NCBI GenBank assembly: GCA_022402535.1
Contig: JAKRSD010000020.1
Coordinates: 62,001-126,000, forward strand
Source: Flavobacteriales bacterium
Lineage (GTDB): Bacteria > Bacteroidota > Bacteroidia > CAIKAF01
DNA: 64,000 bases
Direction: 5' to 3'
Shown: one piece after another, positions 38,997-49,651 of the stretch
Numbering within the stretch: the stretch's first letter is position 1
Layout of the letters: every line of letters begins with the position of its first letter
Translations under genes and position numbers: made by a program
Notes under the pieces: model-generated
The model's database searches: none
Seen by the model: only the letters and a program-made list of their open reading frames with translations
Told to the model about the DNA's origin: nothing

Positions 38997-40784
38997 TCAC
39001 CTCTTAATCACGCGGGTAGATAGCACCCGGTTTTCTAAGGCCACCGAGAGTACATATACCCCCGCCGGCAAGTGCGATAAGTCTACCTCAATTTGGGTTT
39101 CGTTTCCTAACGCCGATACATCTACCGAAAACAGCGATTTCCCCGATAAATCGGCAATCCACAGCTTTTGTATGCCCAAAGTACCCACCTTGTCAATAAG
39201 TCCCACAAATACCCTGTCGCCCGTAGGATTGGGATACACCACCCCGATTACCGATTCGGTGGCAGGCATTTCCTGAATGCCCACATACGAATTGTCGGGC
39301 ACGGTAAAACACGAAAGGGTGATATTGTCTTCGTCAATCACACAGAGGCGCACGGAGTCGTTACCGAATACTTCAATTTTACCGAATCCGTTTTTAAAAT
39401 TCAGGTTATCAATTCCGTTTCCGCCCCTGTTCCAAAGCGAATCTTTTACCGACGGATAACCCAAGAGCAGCGAGGTGGCATTAATCTGATACGCCAATTC
39501 GGTGGTGGTTACGCTCATGCCGCTGGCATTCAGTTCGGGGAAACCGGCATTTACGCCGTTGTCCATCACATTATGGTGGGTATCGCCCGTTACCCAGATT
39601 ACATTTTTTATCTGGTTTTGGGACACAAAATTCAACACGGCATCCTGGTCTTCGGGGTATCCGGCCCAATATCCGGCAAAAGAACCCGCAATGCGGAATC
39701 CGGTGCCGTATTGTCCCGCGATTTCAAACGGCAGCCCCTGCAGACCCATGCCCACATCAATCAGCCGGCGTATGCCCCGGTTAAAGGGAACGCCGCAAAC
39801 CACAAATTTCCATTGGGCGGTGGAATTCTGAAGTCCGTCCAACAGCCATTGCAACTGCTGTGTACCCAAAATGGAATGCCCCGGCGGCGGACTGTAGGTC
39901 CAATGATTATTAATCGAATCATACACAAAAGCGCGGGTGGGAGAATCGGCAAAAGAACGGGCATCCGTTACAAAAAACTCGCAATTGCCCATGGTAAATT
40001 TGTGATATACCCCGATGGAGGTGTCTGGACAGGGATACCCCGGAAAATAATCTACATAACCCTTAATGGCATTTTGCCAATGGGCCGCAGGAATGGAATC
40101 TATATTAAAGAAATTGTACACCTGATTGTTGCTGATATTGAAATCTACACTGTACCAAAGTTCGCGGTTGGGTCCGGCGGCATCATCGTCGTCGGGCATA
40201 TAATCCATGGGCACTTCAAACAGCATTTCGGTCATGTTTACTTCCTGATAGCGGCGGCGCCAGGCTTCCTGCACCATAGAAAAATCGCCTGGATAGGTAT
40301 TGGGCAACTGATAACTGGGATAGGTATAATCGCCGGTATGAATAAACAGATTGGGCTGATGCAGGGGCATCACTTCAAACACCTTCATATTCACTGTTTC
40401 CTGACAGGAGCCGGTGGTAAACACGTAATTTCCGGGCGAACCGGGCGTGGGAAAAGAACGGAACTTTCCGGAACGGCTATCCAGAGTGGCCCCGAACCGG
40501 AAACGCACATAATACATTTGGTATGCATTCAAACCGGAAAGGTTTACAATCACCGACTGATCGTCGAGTGCCGTGGTTTGAACAGGCACGGATTGCACAT
40601 TGGTAAAATTGGGCGATTCGCTGATTTCGAGCGTGAAGTTTTGTGGCGTCTGCGTGCGAATGTAAACCCTTGCCGACTGATGGGTCAATCCGCCGAAAAC
40701 AGGCCCGTGGGAAATAAACTGGGCACATAGCCACACAGGCAAAAGGGAAAAAACGGACGATAAAAAAGAAAATCTGAACATCAT
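38997..40784 (-). CDS. PhoD-like alkaline phosphatase with type IX secretion sorting domain
   Basis: Signal peptide; FTTGSCQE, FIHTGDYTYP, DDDDAAGPN, WVTGDTHHN metallophosphatase motifs; C-terminal VYPNPTGDRVFVG...LPAGVYVLSV...RVIKR. Confidence 0.9.
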   Translation of the reverse strand: MMFRFSFLSSVFSLLPVWLCAQFISHGPVFGGLTHQSARVYIRTQTPQNFTLEISESPNFTNVQSVPVQTTALDDQSVIVNLSGLNAYQMYYVRFRFGATLDSRSGKFRSFPTPGSPGNYVFTTGSCQETVNMKVFEVMPLHQPNLFIHTGDYTYPSYQLPNTYPGDFSMVQEAWRRRYQEVNMTEMLFEVPMDYMPDDDDAAGPNRELWYSVDFNISNNQVYNFFNIDSIPAAHWQNAIKGYVDYFPGYPCPDTSIGVYHKFTMGNCEFFVTDARSFADSPTRAFVYDSINNHWTYSPPPGHSILGTQQLQWLLDGLQNSTAQWKFVVCGVPFNRGIRRLIDVGMGLQGLPFEIAGQYGTGFRIAGSFAGYWAGYPEDQDAVLNFVSQNQIKNVIWVTGDTHHNVMDNGVNAGFPELNASGMSVTTTELAYQINATSLLLGYPSVKDSLWNRGGNGIDNLNFKNGFGKIEVFGNDSVRLCVIDEDNITLSCFTVPDNSYVGIQEMPATESVIGVVYPNPTGDRVFVGLIDKVGTLGIQKLWIADLSGKSLFSVDVSALGNETQIEVDLSHLPAGVYVLSVALENRVLSTRVIKR

Positions 40785-41076
40785 GGGGCTGAACTGTATA
40801 TGCCCAAATGTGCAGAAAGATTTTGAATAGTAGATAAATACGTGAAATAAATAACCCAAAAATAAAACGGCAGAAACAGAATGCGTTTACAGGTAATCCG
40901 CGGATTGGGTTATCCCATAAAAATCTATTTTCTATTTTTTATAAAAAGAGCAACACATTTTGTTTATCAGGTTATTGGTGTGTATGTCATTCTGGTTTCT
41001 ACCTGTTTATGATGCCCATCCGATTTCAGGATAGATGATTATTTATTATTTTTGAAACAGCATCTAAAAATTAATT

Positions 41077-41910
41077 GTGGATATGAATAAATTAAAATTA
41101 TTTGAAAGCAAAAAAGTCCGCACCCACTGGGATACAAAAAAGGAAACATGGTATTTTTCAGTGATTGATGTGATTGAAATATTGACGGGAAGTTCAATCC
41201 CCAAACGCTATTGGAGCGATTTAAAAAAGAAGCTCACCAAGGAAGGAAGTCAGCTGTACGAAAATATCGTACAACTGAAATTTGCAGCTGCTGATGGAAA
41301 AAACTATGCTACCGATTGTTTAGACACGCCGAATTTACTTCGTCTTATTCAATCCATCCCATCGCCTAAAGCAGAGCCTTTCAAACAATGGCTGGCAAAA
41401 GTCGGATATGAAAGGATGCAGGAGATACAAGATCCTGAGATGAGTTTAGAAAGAGCTCGGGAAAATTGGCAAAAATTGGGTAGAAGCGAAAAGTGGATTC
41501 AGCAACGAATGACAGGTCAGGAAACCCGCAATAAATTAACCGATTATTGGAAAGAAAGCGGCGTAAAAGAAAAAGATGAATTTGCATTCTTAACCAACAT
41601 TATCCATCAAGAATGGACAGGATTGACAGTGAAGAAACATAAAGATTTGAAAGGTTTAAAATCTCAAAATTTGCGTGACCATATGAGCGAGGCGGAATTG
41701 ATTTTTACGGCATTGGCAGAACTTTCCACCCGCCAAATTGCAGAAACAGAAAAAGCAAAAGGTGTTCAAGAAAATGCCATTGCAGGTAAGAAAGGCGGCA
41801 AAATTGCTAAAGATGCAAGATTGGCATTGGAACAAAAAACCGGGAAAAAAGTGGTAACAAAAGAAAACTTTTTACCCCCGCCAAAAACCAAGAAAAAACT
41901 CGGTAAATGA
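41077..41910 (+). CDS. Bro-N/DinD-like protein
   Basis: WYFSVIDVIEILTGSSIPKRYWSDLKKKL Bro-N segment; ESGVKEKDEFAFLTNIIHQEWTGLTVKKHKDLKGLKSQNLRDHMSEAELIFTALAELSTRQIAE resembles DNA-damage-inducible protein D. Confidence 0.85.
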   Translation: MDMNKLKLFESKKVRTHWDTKKETWYFSVIDVIEILTGSSIPKRYWSDLKKKLTKEGSQLYENIVQLKFAAADGKNYATDCLDTPNLLRLIQSIPSPKAEPFKQWLAKVGYERMQEIQDPEMSLERARENWQKLGRSEKWIQQRMTGQETRNKLTDYWKESGVKEKDEFAFLTNIIHQEWTGLTVKKHKDLKGLKSQNLRDHMSEAELIFTALAELSTRQIAETEKAKGVQENAIAGKKGGKIAKDARLALEQKTGKKVVTKENFLPPPKTKKKLGK

Positions 41911-42016
41911 TTAAATTATTTGTCTTAATAACATTCTCTTTTTCTATAGTAACACAAAGTACATATTTTATAAATGCTCACGACGTCCAGATAATAAAAT
42001 GAACAATAAGGAGTAA

Positions 42017-42220
42017 ATCAAGGCTGCGGATTTTTGGAGACAAAAGCCCTGCTTTCGGCAGCGTAGGAAGAAAAAGGCGTTAAGAAACGGCGAAGCCTTG
42101 GAGCTGTTTTAGCCTTTTTTTTCCGGTGCTCCGCAACGCCTCCGGAAGCAGTGCCCTTTCTTTGTTTACTTTCTTTGGGCAAGGCAAAGAAAGTAAAAGC
42201 CCGCCCGGCTTGAGGGCTAT
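42017..42220 (-). repeat. Intergenic repeat family R2, copy 2 (inverted)
   Basis: ATCAAGGCTGCGGATTTTTGG ... CTCCGGAAGCagtgCCTTTCTTTGTTTACTTTCTTTG...AAAGAAAGTAAAAGCC...GGCTTGAGGGC; inverse of 31114-31442. Confidence 0.8.
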
Positions 42221-42421
42221 GAAAAATTCAATTGAAAATGCCATTTAAGGGTTTTATCTTGAGTAGTGGTTAAATAAATTAAAACAAAAATCGCCAAATT
42301 CTTATTTGAAAATCTCTATAAGCCGCCTCTTGAAAATATAATCACAAATAAATTAAATTTCTCAATTTAGATTAAACCCATCACTTATTAACATCGGGAA
42401 GAATCCACCCTGTTTCCTATT

Positions 42422-42985
42422 CTATTTGGGGGGAATTTCAACACTTCTCCATTCTGATTTTAATAAAGCATAAATGACATCATCAGCCCATCTTCCCCGA
42501 AAAAATAAACTTTCTTTAAAATGGGCTTCTTTTCTAAATCCGAGCCGCTCCAACAAACGCATGGAAGCTTCGTTTTCAGGGTCTATAGACGCAATTACCC
42601 GATGTTTCTGCAAGGTAGAAAACACATGCTCCAAAATAGCCCGAAGGGCTTCTGTTGCATATCCCTTTCCATGATAGTTTTTAGCTAACGTGTAGCCGAT
42701 TTCTACCTGTTTGTGTTGTCCATCCGAAGCTAAAAAATGCAACCCCACATCACCGATTAACTGCCCGTTTTCTTTACAAATAAGCACCAACTGAAACCAG
42801 GTATCGGGCACATTGATTTCAGAGGCCGTACGGCGGATCAAATCAGTTATATCCTCCACAGCATGATATTCCGTTGGAAGAAATCGATTGACTTCTGCAT
42901 CGGAGCGATAGCGGTACATAGACTGCGCATCTTCCTTCGTCACGGGACGAATAAGCAGTCGGGAGGTATGAATGGAAAAGGACAT
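42422..42985 (-). CDS. GNAT-family N-acetyltransferase (RimJ/RimL-like)
   Basis: TSRLLIRPVTKEDAQSMYRYRSD, EIGYTLAKNYHGKGYATEALRAILEHVF, NEASMRLLERLGFRKEA. Confidence 0.93.
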   Translation of the reverse strand: MSFSIHTSRLLIRPVTKEDAQSMYRYRSDAEVNRFLPTEYHAVEDITDLIRRTASEINVPDTWFQLVLICKENGQLIGDVGLHFLASDGQHKQVEIGYTLAKNYHGKGYATEALRAILEHVFSTLQKHRVIASIDPENEASMRLLERLGFRKEAHFKESLFFRGRWADDVIYALLKSEWRSVEIPPK

Positions 42986-43030
42986 ATCTAAGTAAAAATG
43001 GGCCGATTTATCAGCCCATTCATGTTACAA

Positions 43031-44428
43031 TTATTTCAAGCTGCCCACCATATCTTCAGGGCGAACCCAGGCATCAAACTCTTCCGAAGTAAGATAACCG
43101 GTTTCCACGGCAGCTTCCTTCAGCGTTTTACCTTCTTTGTGCGCTTTTTTGGCAATCTCGGCACTCTTGTAATACCCGATATGCGGATTCAGCGAAGTAA
43201 CCAGCATCAACGAATTTTCTAAGTGTTTGCCGATTACGGGCAGATTAGGTTCAATACCGTCGGCACATTTTTCGGTAAACGAAACGCAGGCATCTCCGAT
43301 CAGGCGGGCGCTTTGCAGCACATTGTAAGCAATCACGGGTTTAAACACGTTCAGCTCAAAATGTCCGTTGGAACCGGCCACCGTAACGGCCACATCGTTG
43401 CCCATCACCTGGGCACATACCATCGTCAAGGCTTCGGGTTGTGTGGGGTTTACTTTCCCCGGCATAATGGAAGAACCCGGCTCATTATCCGGAATAATGA
43501 TTTCACCGATTCCGCAGCGGGGTCCCGAACTGAGCATACGAATATCGTTGGCAATTTTCATCATAGAAACGGCCGTACGCTTAAGTGCTCCGCTCAGTTC
43601 CACCATGGCATCGTGTGCGGCCAGGGCTTCAAATTTATTGGGTGCCGTTACAAATGGATACCCCGTGAACTCTGCAATTTTTTTAGCCACGAGCACATCA
43701 TATCCGGCAGGTGTATTCAATCCGGTGCCCACGGCGGTTCCGCCCAAGGCCAATTCGCGGATGGGTTCCAACGCATTTTTAATGGCACGCAGACTGCTGT
43801 TGAGCTGCTGTACATAGCCGCTGAACTCCTGACCCAGCGTAAGCGGGGTAGCATCCATAAAGTGGGTGCGGCCCGTTTTTACGATGGATGAAAACTGCTC
43901 CGCTTTGCGGTTCAGACTGTCGCGCAATTTTTCAATTCCCGGAATCGTGGTTTCCACCACCATTTTGTAGGCTGCAATATGCATGGCAGTTGGATAGGTA
44001 TCGTTGGAGGATTGTGATTTATTCACATCATCGTTCGGATTCAGGATTTTCTTTTCGTCGGTCAATGCCCCGCCCGAAAGCACATGTGCCCTGTAGGCAA
44101 TCACCTCATTGGCGTTCATATTGCTCTGCGTACCCGAACCGGTCTGCCAAATCACCAACGGAAACTGATCGTTGAGTTTACCCTCTAAAATTTCGTCACA
44201 AACCGTGGAGATTAAATCGCGTTTAGCGGCATCCAACACCCCCAAATCATGATTGGCATGGGCAGCAGCCTTTTTCAGATAAGCAAAGGCATAAATAATT
44301 TCTAAAGGCATGGAGGCTTCCGGACCTATTTTAAAATTGTTGCGGCTGCGTTCGGTCTGTGCACCCCAATATTTATCGGCAGGTACCTGCACCTCGCCCA
44401 TCGTGTCTTTTTCAATGCGATAACTCAT
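43031..44428 (-). CDS. fumC: Class II fumarate hydratase
   Basis: [65 protein letters not shown] signature. Confidence 0.97.
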   Translation of the reverse strand: MSYRIEKDTMGEVQVPADKYWGAQTERSRNNFKIGPEASMPLEIIYAFAYLKKAAAHANHDLGVLDAAKRDLISTVCDEILEGKLNDQFPLVIWQTGSGTQSNMNANEVIAYRAHVLSGGALTDEKKILNPNDDVNKSQSSNDTYPTAMHIAAYKMVVETTIPGIEKLRDSLNRKAEQFSSIVKTGRTHFMDATPLTLGQEFSGYVQQLNSSLRAIKNALEPIRELALGGTAVGTGLNTPAGYDVLVAKKIAEFTGYPFVTAPNKFEALAAHDAMVELSGALKRTAVSMMKIANDIRMLSSGPRCGIGEIIIPDNEPGSSIMPGKVNPTQPEALTMVCAQVMGNDVAVTVAGSNGHFELNVFKPVIAYNVLQSARLIGDACVSFTEKCADGIEPNLPVIGKHLENSLMLVTSLNPHIGYYKSAEIAKKAHKEGKTLKEAAVETGYLTSEEFDAWVRPEDMVGSLK

Positions 44429-44439
44429 GTTATATTTTT

Positions 44440-44979
44440 TTACAATTTATCTAATTTATTTACAAATGTTTTAAAATAAGCACAATTAAGTGTTTTATCA
44501 AAGCATATTTTATCAAACAAATCTGGTAAATCTCCTTCTTTGTATGAACTATTCTCCTTAAGTAATTTTTTGGGGTCAACTACTTTCATTACATCTTCAA
44601 CTTCATTAATTGCACATGAATACTTTTTATTAAATGTTTCAATATCAGTCAAGATTAAAGCTTCAATTTCAAAAATATGAAGTAAAAAAAGAGCCTTATT
44701 ATTTACTATTGATTTTGAATTATTAAAATATTCATTGCGTTCTAGTATCTTTTTCCGGTCCGTTTCCAAGGAGTCTAAATCTCTGATGAATATCACATAA
44801 TCAGGACGTTTTACAATGTAGCTAGCTCGGAGTAAATGTTTTGTTTTTTGATTATCCAATTCACTTCCTCTAATATCTTCTATCAAAGTTTCAAATGTAA
44901 AATGACTGAATCTTTTATTAAGCAAATTTTTCATTGCTTTTGTGTCAGAAGGAGCTTCGCCAACCAATCCGATTTTCAT
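44440..44979 (-). CDS. TOPRIM-like (DUF4276-like) protein, candidate effector of an ATPase/TOPRIM pair
   Basis: [20 protein letters not shown] (acidic E motif) and VIFIRDLDS (DxD) spaced as in TOPRIM folds; 10 bp downstream of an AAA ATPase gene. Confidence 0.65.
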   Translation of the reverse strand: MKIGLVGEAPSDTKAMKNLLNKRFSHFTFETLIEDIRGSELDNQKTKHLLRASYIVKRPDYVIFIRDLDSLETDRKKILERNEYFNNSKSIVNNKALFLLHIFEIEALILTDIETFNKKYSCAINEVEDVMKVVDPKKLLKENSSYKEGDLPDLFDKICFDKTLNCAYFKTFVNKLDKL

Positions 44980-44989
44980 ATTTCCTCAA

Positions 44990-46141
44990 CTAAATTCGAT
45001 TAAAGTCAGAATGAAGCCAATAATCACTCATAAAACCAACTTCATTCATGTAAACATTTGCATCATGAGATTCCTGCTCTGTCATATTTCGAAGTCGGGT
45101 GCCTTTATCTTTTGTCCATTCGCAAATCAAAACACGGTCTAATTCATCTTTAGAAAGTATATTAAGAACCTGTGGTGAATGTGTTGTAATTATTATCTGC
45201 TTATCATCCGCTTCTTCTTTAAGGAAATTCATCAATAAGTGAAGCTGATGAGGGTGAATTCCTAACTCAGGCTCTTCAATAAATATAATTTTAGATACAG
45301 GTTTTTCTCTTGTAAAATAAACAACACCTTTTCCCCAACCATAATTTCTAAAATTTATAATTTCAGAGATAATAAAAATAATTCTTTGTGTACCATCTGA
45401 CAAATTGTCAAACTTATACCAGATATCATTTAATAAATACTCAAACTGTAAATTTTTTATTTCAAAAAAGCCGTCTTTTATGCTTATCTCAAAATTAGGA
45501 TTCAATCTAATTTTTTCTACAACCGTATACTTGCAAACCTTTACTTCCAATAGTTTAATAAATTCCTCTATTATGGCCCTCTTGTCTTCATAAATTTGTG
45601 AATATTTACTTTCGACAGGTAGAACCTGAAATGGAACTAATAGTGCTTTTAGAAAATTATTTTCGTTTTCTGATATTATTAATTTAATTAATTCTTGGCT
45701 ATGATTATTATTATCAATTTTTTCCCTAACATCTATCGAATCTGAAATTACACCGATTTTGATTGGAATTTTGAATTTGATTAAAGATGAAACAAAATCA
45801 AAATTTTCATGTAATAATTCAATAAACGGCATTGAAGTATCTACACTATTGATTGCAATTGTTTGGCTATTTGTAAATATTTCGTCTTTATTTGTTTGAA
45901 TACTTTTTACTGTAATTTCTTTTTTTAAGCCACCTTTAATCAGCTTAAAAACAGAACTTATACCCACAAATTCCGAAAAATTAAAACTTAACAACTTAGA
46001 CAAAAAAGTAACTATGTTACTTTTCCCACTTCCATTCCGTCCAATTATAATGTTTAGCCCAGGCTTAAATTGAACCTTTGTGTCCACTATTGATTTATAG
46101 CCTTTTAAATGAGCTTCACTTATGTAAACGTTTTCATTCAT
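44990..46141 (-). CDS. AAA family ATPase (AAA_15/AAA_21, OLD-like)
   Basis: LKGYKSIVDTKVQFKPGLNIIIGRNGSGKSNIV, LSDGTQRIIFI, IIFIEEPELGIHPHQLHLL, IITTHSPQVLNIL. Confidence 0.9.
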   Translation of the reverse strand: MNENVYISEAHLKGYKSIVDTKVQFKPGLNIIIGRNGSGKSNIVTFLSKLLSFNFSEFVGISSVFKLIKGGLKKEITVKSIQTNKDEIFTNSQTIAINSVDTSMPFIELLHENFDFVSSLIKFKIPIKIGVISDSIDVREKIDNNNHSQELIKLIISENENNFLKALLVPFQVLPVESKYSQIYEDKRAIIEEFIKLLEVKVCKYTVVEKIRLNPNFEISIKDGFFEIKNLQFEYLLNDIWYKFDNLSDGTQRIIFIISEIINFRNYGWGKGVVYFTREKPVSKIIFIEEPELGIHPHQLHLLMNFLKEEADDKQIIITTHSPQVLNILSKDELDRVLICEWTKDKGTRLRNMTEQESHDANVYMNEVGFMSDYWLHSDFNRI

Positions 46142-46171
46142 GTGTTTAAATCCTTCGGAAATATACGTATA

Positions 46172-46699
46172 TTATTTACTCTCAATAAAATCTTTATACA
46201 AAAAGCTGGGCTGTATACCTTCATTATGCTGATATTTTCCGCTTTTATAGTTTACATAATCGCCCTCAATGGCATGATAAAAAATCTGGCAGATCTGTAC
46301 CCCCGGATAAATACGGATGGGATGGATACAGTGCATTTCCAAAGTCCAATAGCCGGCAAAACCTACATCGCCGAAGCCCGCAGTAACGTGAATGTACAAC
46401 CCTAACCTGCCGATGGATGAACGCCCTTCCAGCATGGGCACCACACCTTCGGAGCGAGTGTATTCCAACGTGCGGCCCAGATACAGTTTTCCGGGTTCCA
46501 ACAGCAGCCCCTCTTCGGGGATAATCATTTTTTCGGTGGCTGGTAGCGATTTCATATCTAACGGCATGTCGGTGTACACCAACAGCTCATTGTGCAGGCG
46601 AAGGTTATAGCTGTTCGGATTCAGTTGCGAAGCATCATACGGCTCAATGAACAGGCTTTTATTCAGCCGTTTTTCTATTTCAAGTCCCGAGAGGATCAT
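46172..46699 (-). CDS. dcd: dCTP deaminase
   Basis: MILSGLEIEKRL, QLNPNSYNLRLH, LEGRSSIGRLGLYIHVTAGFGDVGFAGYWTLEM. Confidence 0.94.
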   Translation of the reverse strand: MILSGLEIEKRLNKSLFIEPYDASQLNPNSYNLRLHNELLVYTDMPLDMKSLPATEKMIIPEEGLLLEPGKLYLGRTLEYTRSEGVVPMLEGRSSIGRLGLYIHVTAGFGDVGFAGYWTLEMHCIHPIRIYPGVQICQIFYHAIEGDYVNYKSGKYQHNEGIQPSFLYKDFIESK

Positions 46700-46757
46700 G
46701 GTATCTAAATTTGCGCGAAAGTAATGATTTAGAGGGTAATTTCTTACATTCGTGGAT

Positions 46758-47729
46758 ATGAAAAAAATCGGTGTTTTTACTTCGGGTGGCGATTCACCCG
46801 GCATGAATGCGGCCATCCGGGCTGTATTTAAAACATGCTCTCACTATGGCATTACATCTGTTGGCATTCAACGGGGATTTAACGGCATGATTGAAGGAGA
46901 TTATATTGAACTGAATGAAAACAACACCGAAGGCATCATACGCCGGGGCGGAACCATCCTGAAATCGGCCCGCAGTGAAGCCTTCCGTACCCCGGAAGGA
47001 CGTGAAAAAGCCTATCAGTTTTTAAAACAGTCGGGCATTGAGGGATTGGTGGCCATTGGCGGCGACGGCACCTACCGGGGTGTACGCGTGCTCCGCGAAG
47101 AATTTAATATTCCTGCCATCGGTATTCCCGGCACGATTGATAACGATTTGTACGGCACTGAATACACACTCGGCTACGATACCGCCGTGAACACTGCCGT
47201 GGAATGCATGGATCGCATTATGGATACAGCCGAATCGCACGACCGCATGTTTTTTGTGGAAGTGATGGGCCGCGATGCCGGATTTATAGCCCTGCATGCC
47301 GGTATGGCTTCGGGTGCGGGAGGCATTCTGATTCCCGAAGACCCAGACGATTGGAACGAACTTTATGCCGTGCTGGAAAAACGAGGAAAAGCCGGTGTAA
47401 AAGAACCCTTTCTGGTAGTGGTTTCCGAAGGAGAAAAAGAGGGAAATGCCTTTTATCTTTCGGAGCAGATTAAAACCAAATACCCCAATTTCGATGTAAA
47501 AGTATCGGTACTGGGCCATGTGCAACGCGGAGGAGCACCGAGCTGGTTCGACCGCGTATTGGGCGGAAAAATGGGCGTGGCGGCCGTAGAAGCGCTCCGG
47601 GCCGGAAAAACCGATTTAGCCACAGGACTAAAAGGCGAAGAAATTATCTTCACCCCGTTTGAACAGGCCGTGAAAATGCACCGGATTCCCGATGTGGAAA
47701 CCATACGCATGTCAAAAATACTGAGATAA
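46758..47729 (+). CDS. pfkA: 6-phosphofructokinase
   Basis: GVFTSGGDSPGMNAAIRAV, IGGDGTYRG, GIPGTIDNDLYGTEYTLGYDTAV, LGHVQRGGAPSWFDRVLG. Confidence 0.97.
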   Translation: MKKIGVFTSGGDSPGMNAAIRAVFKTCSHYGITSVGIQRGFNGMIEGDYIELNENNTEGIIRRGGTILKSARSEAFRTPEGREKAYQFLKQSGIEGLVAIGGDGTYRGVRVLREEFNIPAIGIPGTIDNDLYGTEYTLGYDTAVNTAVECMDRIMDTAESHDRMFFVEVMGRDAGFIALHAGMASGAGGILIPEDPDDWNELYAVLEKRGKAGVKEPFLVVVSEGEKEGNAFYLSEQIKTKYPNFDVKVSVLGHVQRGGAPSWFDRVLGGKMGVAAVEALRAGKTDLATGLKGEEIIFTPFEQAVKMHRIPDVETIRMSKILR

Positions 47730-47769
47730 CTTGCAAAGCCTACCTTTGCCCCATTCATATCAAACACAC

Positions 47770-48384
47770 ATGAGCATTGCACTGATAGAAAAATATTTTC
47801 CGGAAGCCGACGGAGCCGTGATGGATAAAATCAGCCAATTGGAAAATCTCTATGCCGGTTGGAATGCACAGATTAACCTGATTTCGCGAAATGATTTTGA
47901 ACATTTTTGGGAAAGGCATGTGTTATATTCCTTAGCCATCATTCCGTATTTTTCGTTTCCGGAAGGAGCCCGCGTCATTGATGTGGGAACAGGGGGTGGA
48001 TTTCCAGGAATTCCGCTTTCCATTTGGTTTCCCAAAACTGAATTTGTACTCAATGATTCCATTGCCAAAAAATTAAAAGTGGCCACCGATGTGGCCAAAA
48101 AACTGGGACTTCAAAACGTAAAAACCCACTGGTCGAATTCAAAAGATATTAAAGAACGGTTTGATTATATAACAGGCCGTGCCGTAAAATCTATTCCGGA
48201 GTTTTATGGATTTACGAATCATCTACTCAACAGAGAAAAACATGCCTCCTATTGGTATTGGAAAGGCGGCGATTTTGACAACGAACTGATAAATGTGCCG
48301 CTTCATGCCAGTGTGTATGAACTGAATAAAAAGTTTGAAGAACCGTTTTTCGAAACCAAAAAAATCATACACCTCTATCGCTGA
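47770..48384 (+). CDS. rsmG: 16S rRNA (guanine527-N7)-methyltransferase
   Basis: WNAQINLISRNDFEHFWERHVLYSLAI, VIDVGTGGGFPGIPLSI, DYITGRAVKSIPEF. Confidence 0.95.
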   Translation: MSIALIEKYFPEADGAVMDKISQLENLYAGWNAQINLISRNDFEHFWERHVLYSLAIIPYFSFPEGARVIDVGTGGGFPGIPLSIWFPKTEFVLNDSIAKKLKVATDVAKKLGLQNVKTHWSNSKDIKERFDYITGRAVKSIPEFYGFTNHLLNREKHASYWYWKGGDFDNELINVPLHASVYELNKKFEEPFFETKKIIHLYR

Positions 48385-49289
48385 TGATTAAAGTAACAGC
48401 CGAATCGTTTATTAAAAACAATGCATTGTGCGAGGAATTACTTCGGGTTTTTCCATCTGCGGTTTTTTATGACAAATCGGTTGCTCTTGACACCTTCTGT
48501 GCTGATGCAGAGGCGTTGATTGTTGGGCGTGAAATCATCGATGAGGCTTTTTTACGGCAATGTTCCAAACTGAAAATCATTTCAAAATATGGGGTGGGAA
48601 TGGATAATATTGACCGCGAAGCCTGTGAAAAATATAACATCAAAATCGGTTGGACCGGCGGGGTAAACAAAACCTCAGTAGCCGAACTCACCTTAGCGTT
48701 TATGCTGGGTGCGGCGCATAATATGTTTTACACGGGCACCGAACTCAAAAAAGGAAATTGGTTTAAAAACGGGGGCCGGCTGCTCAGCGGAAAAACCATC
48801 GGTATTGTGGGTGTGGGTCATATCGGTAAAGAACTTATCCGCATGTTGAAACCCTTTCAATGTAAAATATTAGCTAACGATATCATAGATCATTCCAATT
48901 ACTACTTTTCAAACAATATAATAAATTGTTCGAAAGAAGATCTTTATTCAAATGCCGATATCATTACATTCCACGTACCGCTTACCGAAATGACCCGCAA
49001 TATGGTAGGCGAAAGAGAACTGGGTTTATGTAAACCTCATTCCTTTTTGATTAATACTTCCCGGGGCGAAATAATCCGGGAAGAAGCCCTAAAAAATGCT
49101 GTGTTAAATAACCAAATCGGCGGGGTGTTCCTGGATGTTTTTTCAACCGAACCCTTCACCGATAGCGAGTTTCTTACACATCCACGTACCTTCTGCACGC
49201 CGCATATAGGCGGAAACGCCTATGAAGCCGTCATGGCTATGGGCCGGAGTGCCATTTCCCATGTAAAATCTTATTACGAAAAAACATGA
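48384..49289 (+). CDS. D-isomer-specific 2-hydroxyacid dehydrogenase (phosphoglycerate dehydrogenase-like)
   Basis: [63 protein letters not shown]. Confidence 0.92.
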   Translation: MIKVTAESFIKNNALCEELLRVFPSAVFYDKSVALDTFCADAEALIVGREIIDEAFLRQCSKLKIISKYGVGMDNIDREACEKYNIKIGWTGGVNKTSVAELTLAFMLGAAHNMFYTGTELKKGNWFKNGGRLLSGKTIGIVGVGHIGKELIRMLKPFQCKILANDIIDHSNYYFSNNIINCSKEDLYSNADIITFHVPLTEMTRNMVGERELGLCKPHSFLINTSRGEIIREEALKNAVLNNQIGGVFLDVFSTEPFTDSEFLTHPRTFCTPHIGGNAYEAVMAMGRSAISHVKSYYEKT

Positions 49290-49513
49290 AATTCAACCTT
49301 GTTATACTTTTATTGAGCCTGTGTATAGGCTTTATTTCCTGTAAAACCCAATCTACCCAAAAAGAAGCCTGCGTGGCCAACCCCAAACCCGATTGCATGT
49401 GTACCCTGCAATACGACCCCGTTTGCGGATGCGATGGTATCACTTACGGGAACCAATGTGCGGCAGATTGCGCACAAATCAGGGTGGTTTACAAAGGAGA
49501 ATGCAAGAAATAG
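49286..49513 (+). CDS. Kazal-type serine protease inhibitor domain lipoprotein
   Basis: Lipobox [45 protein letters not shown] is a Kazal domain. Confidence 0.9.
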   Translation: MKFNLVILLLSLCIGFISCKTQSTQKEACVANPKPDCMCTLQYDPVCGCDGITYGNQCAADCAQIRVVYKGECKK

Positions 49514-49651
49514 TATTAAGTAGTTAGTATTGAGTAGTTAGATTTTTATGTATTTTCAAATCAATAAATTATCAAGCAAATCCATTACCATTTGAGTCTG
49601 CATTGCTCGTTCCATCGCAAAAAACCAGAGGGCATCAGAATTAGCACATGA

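Noticed and set aside
39168-40730. 520-aa plus-strand ORF opposite the PhoD-like gene
   Set aside because: Antisense to a convincing PhoD-like phosphatase; composition (His/Ile/Gly-rich) and lack of motifs indicate a spurious shadow ORF. The same applies to other long shadow ORFs (e.g. 20728-21435, 43223-43891, 33101-33715).
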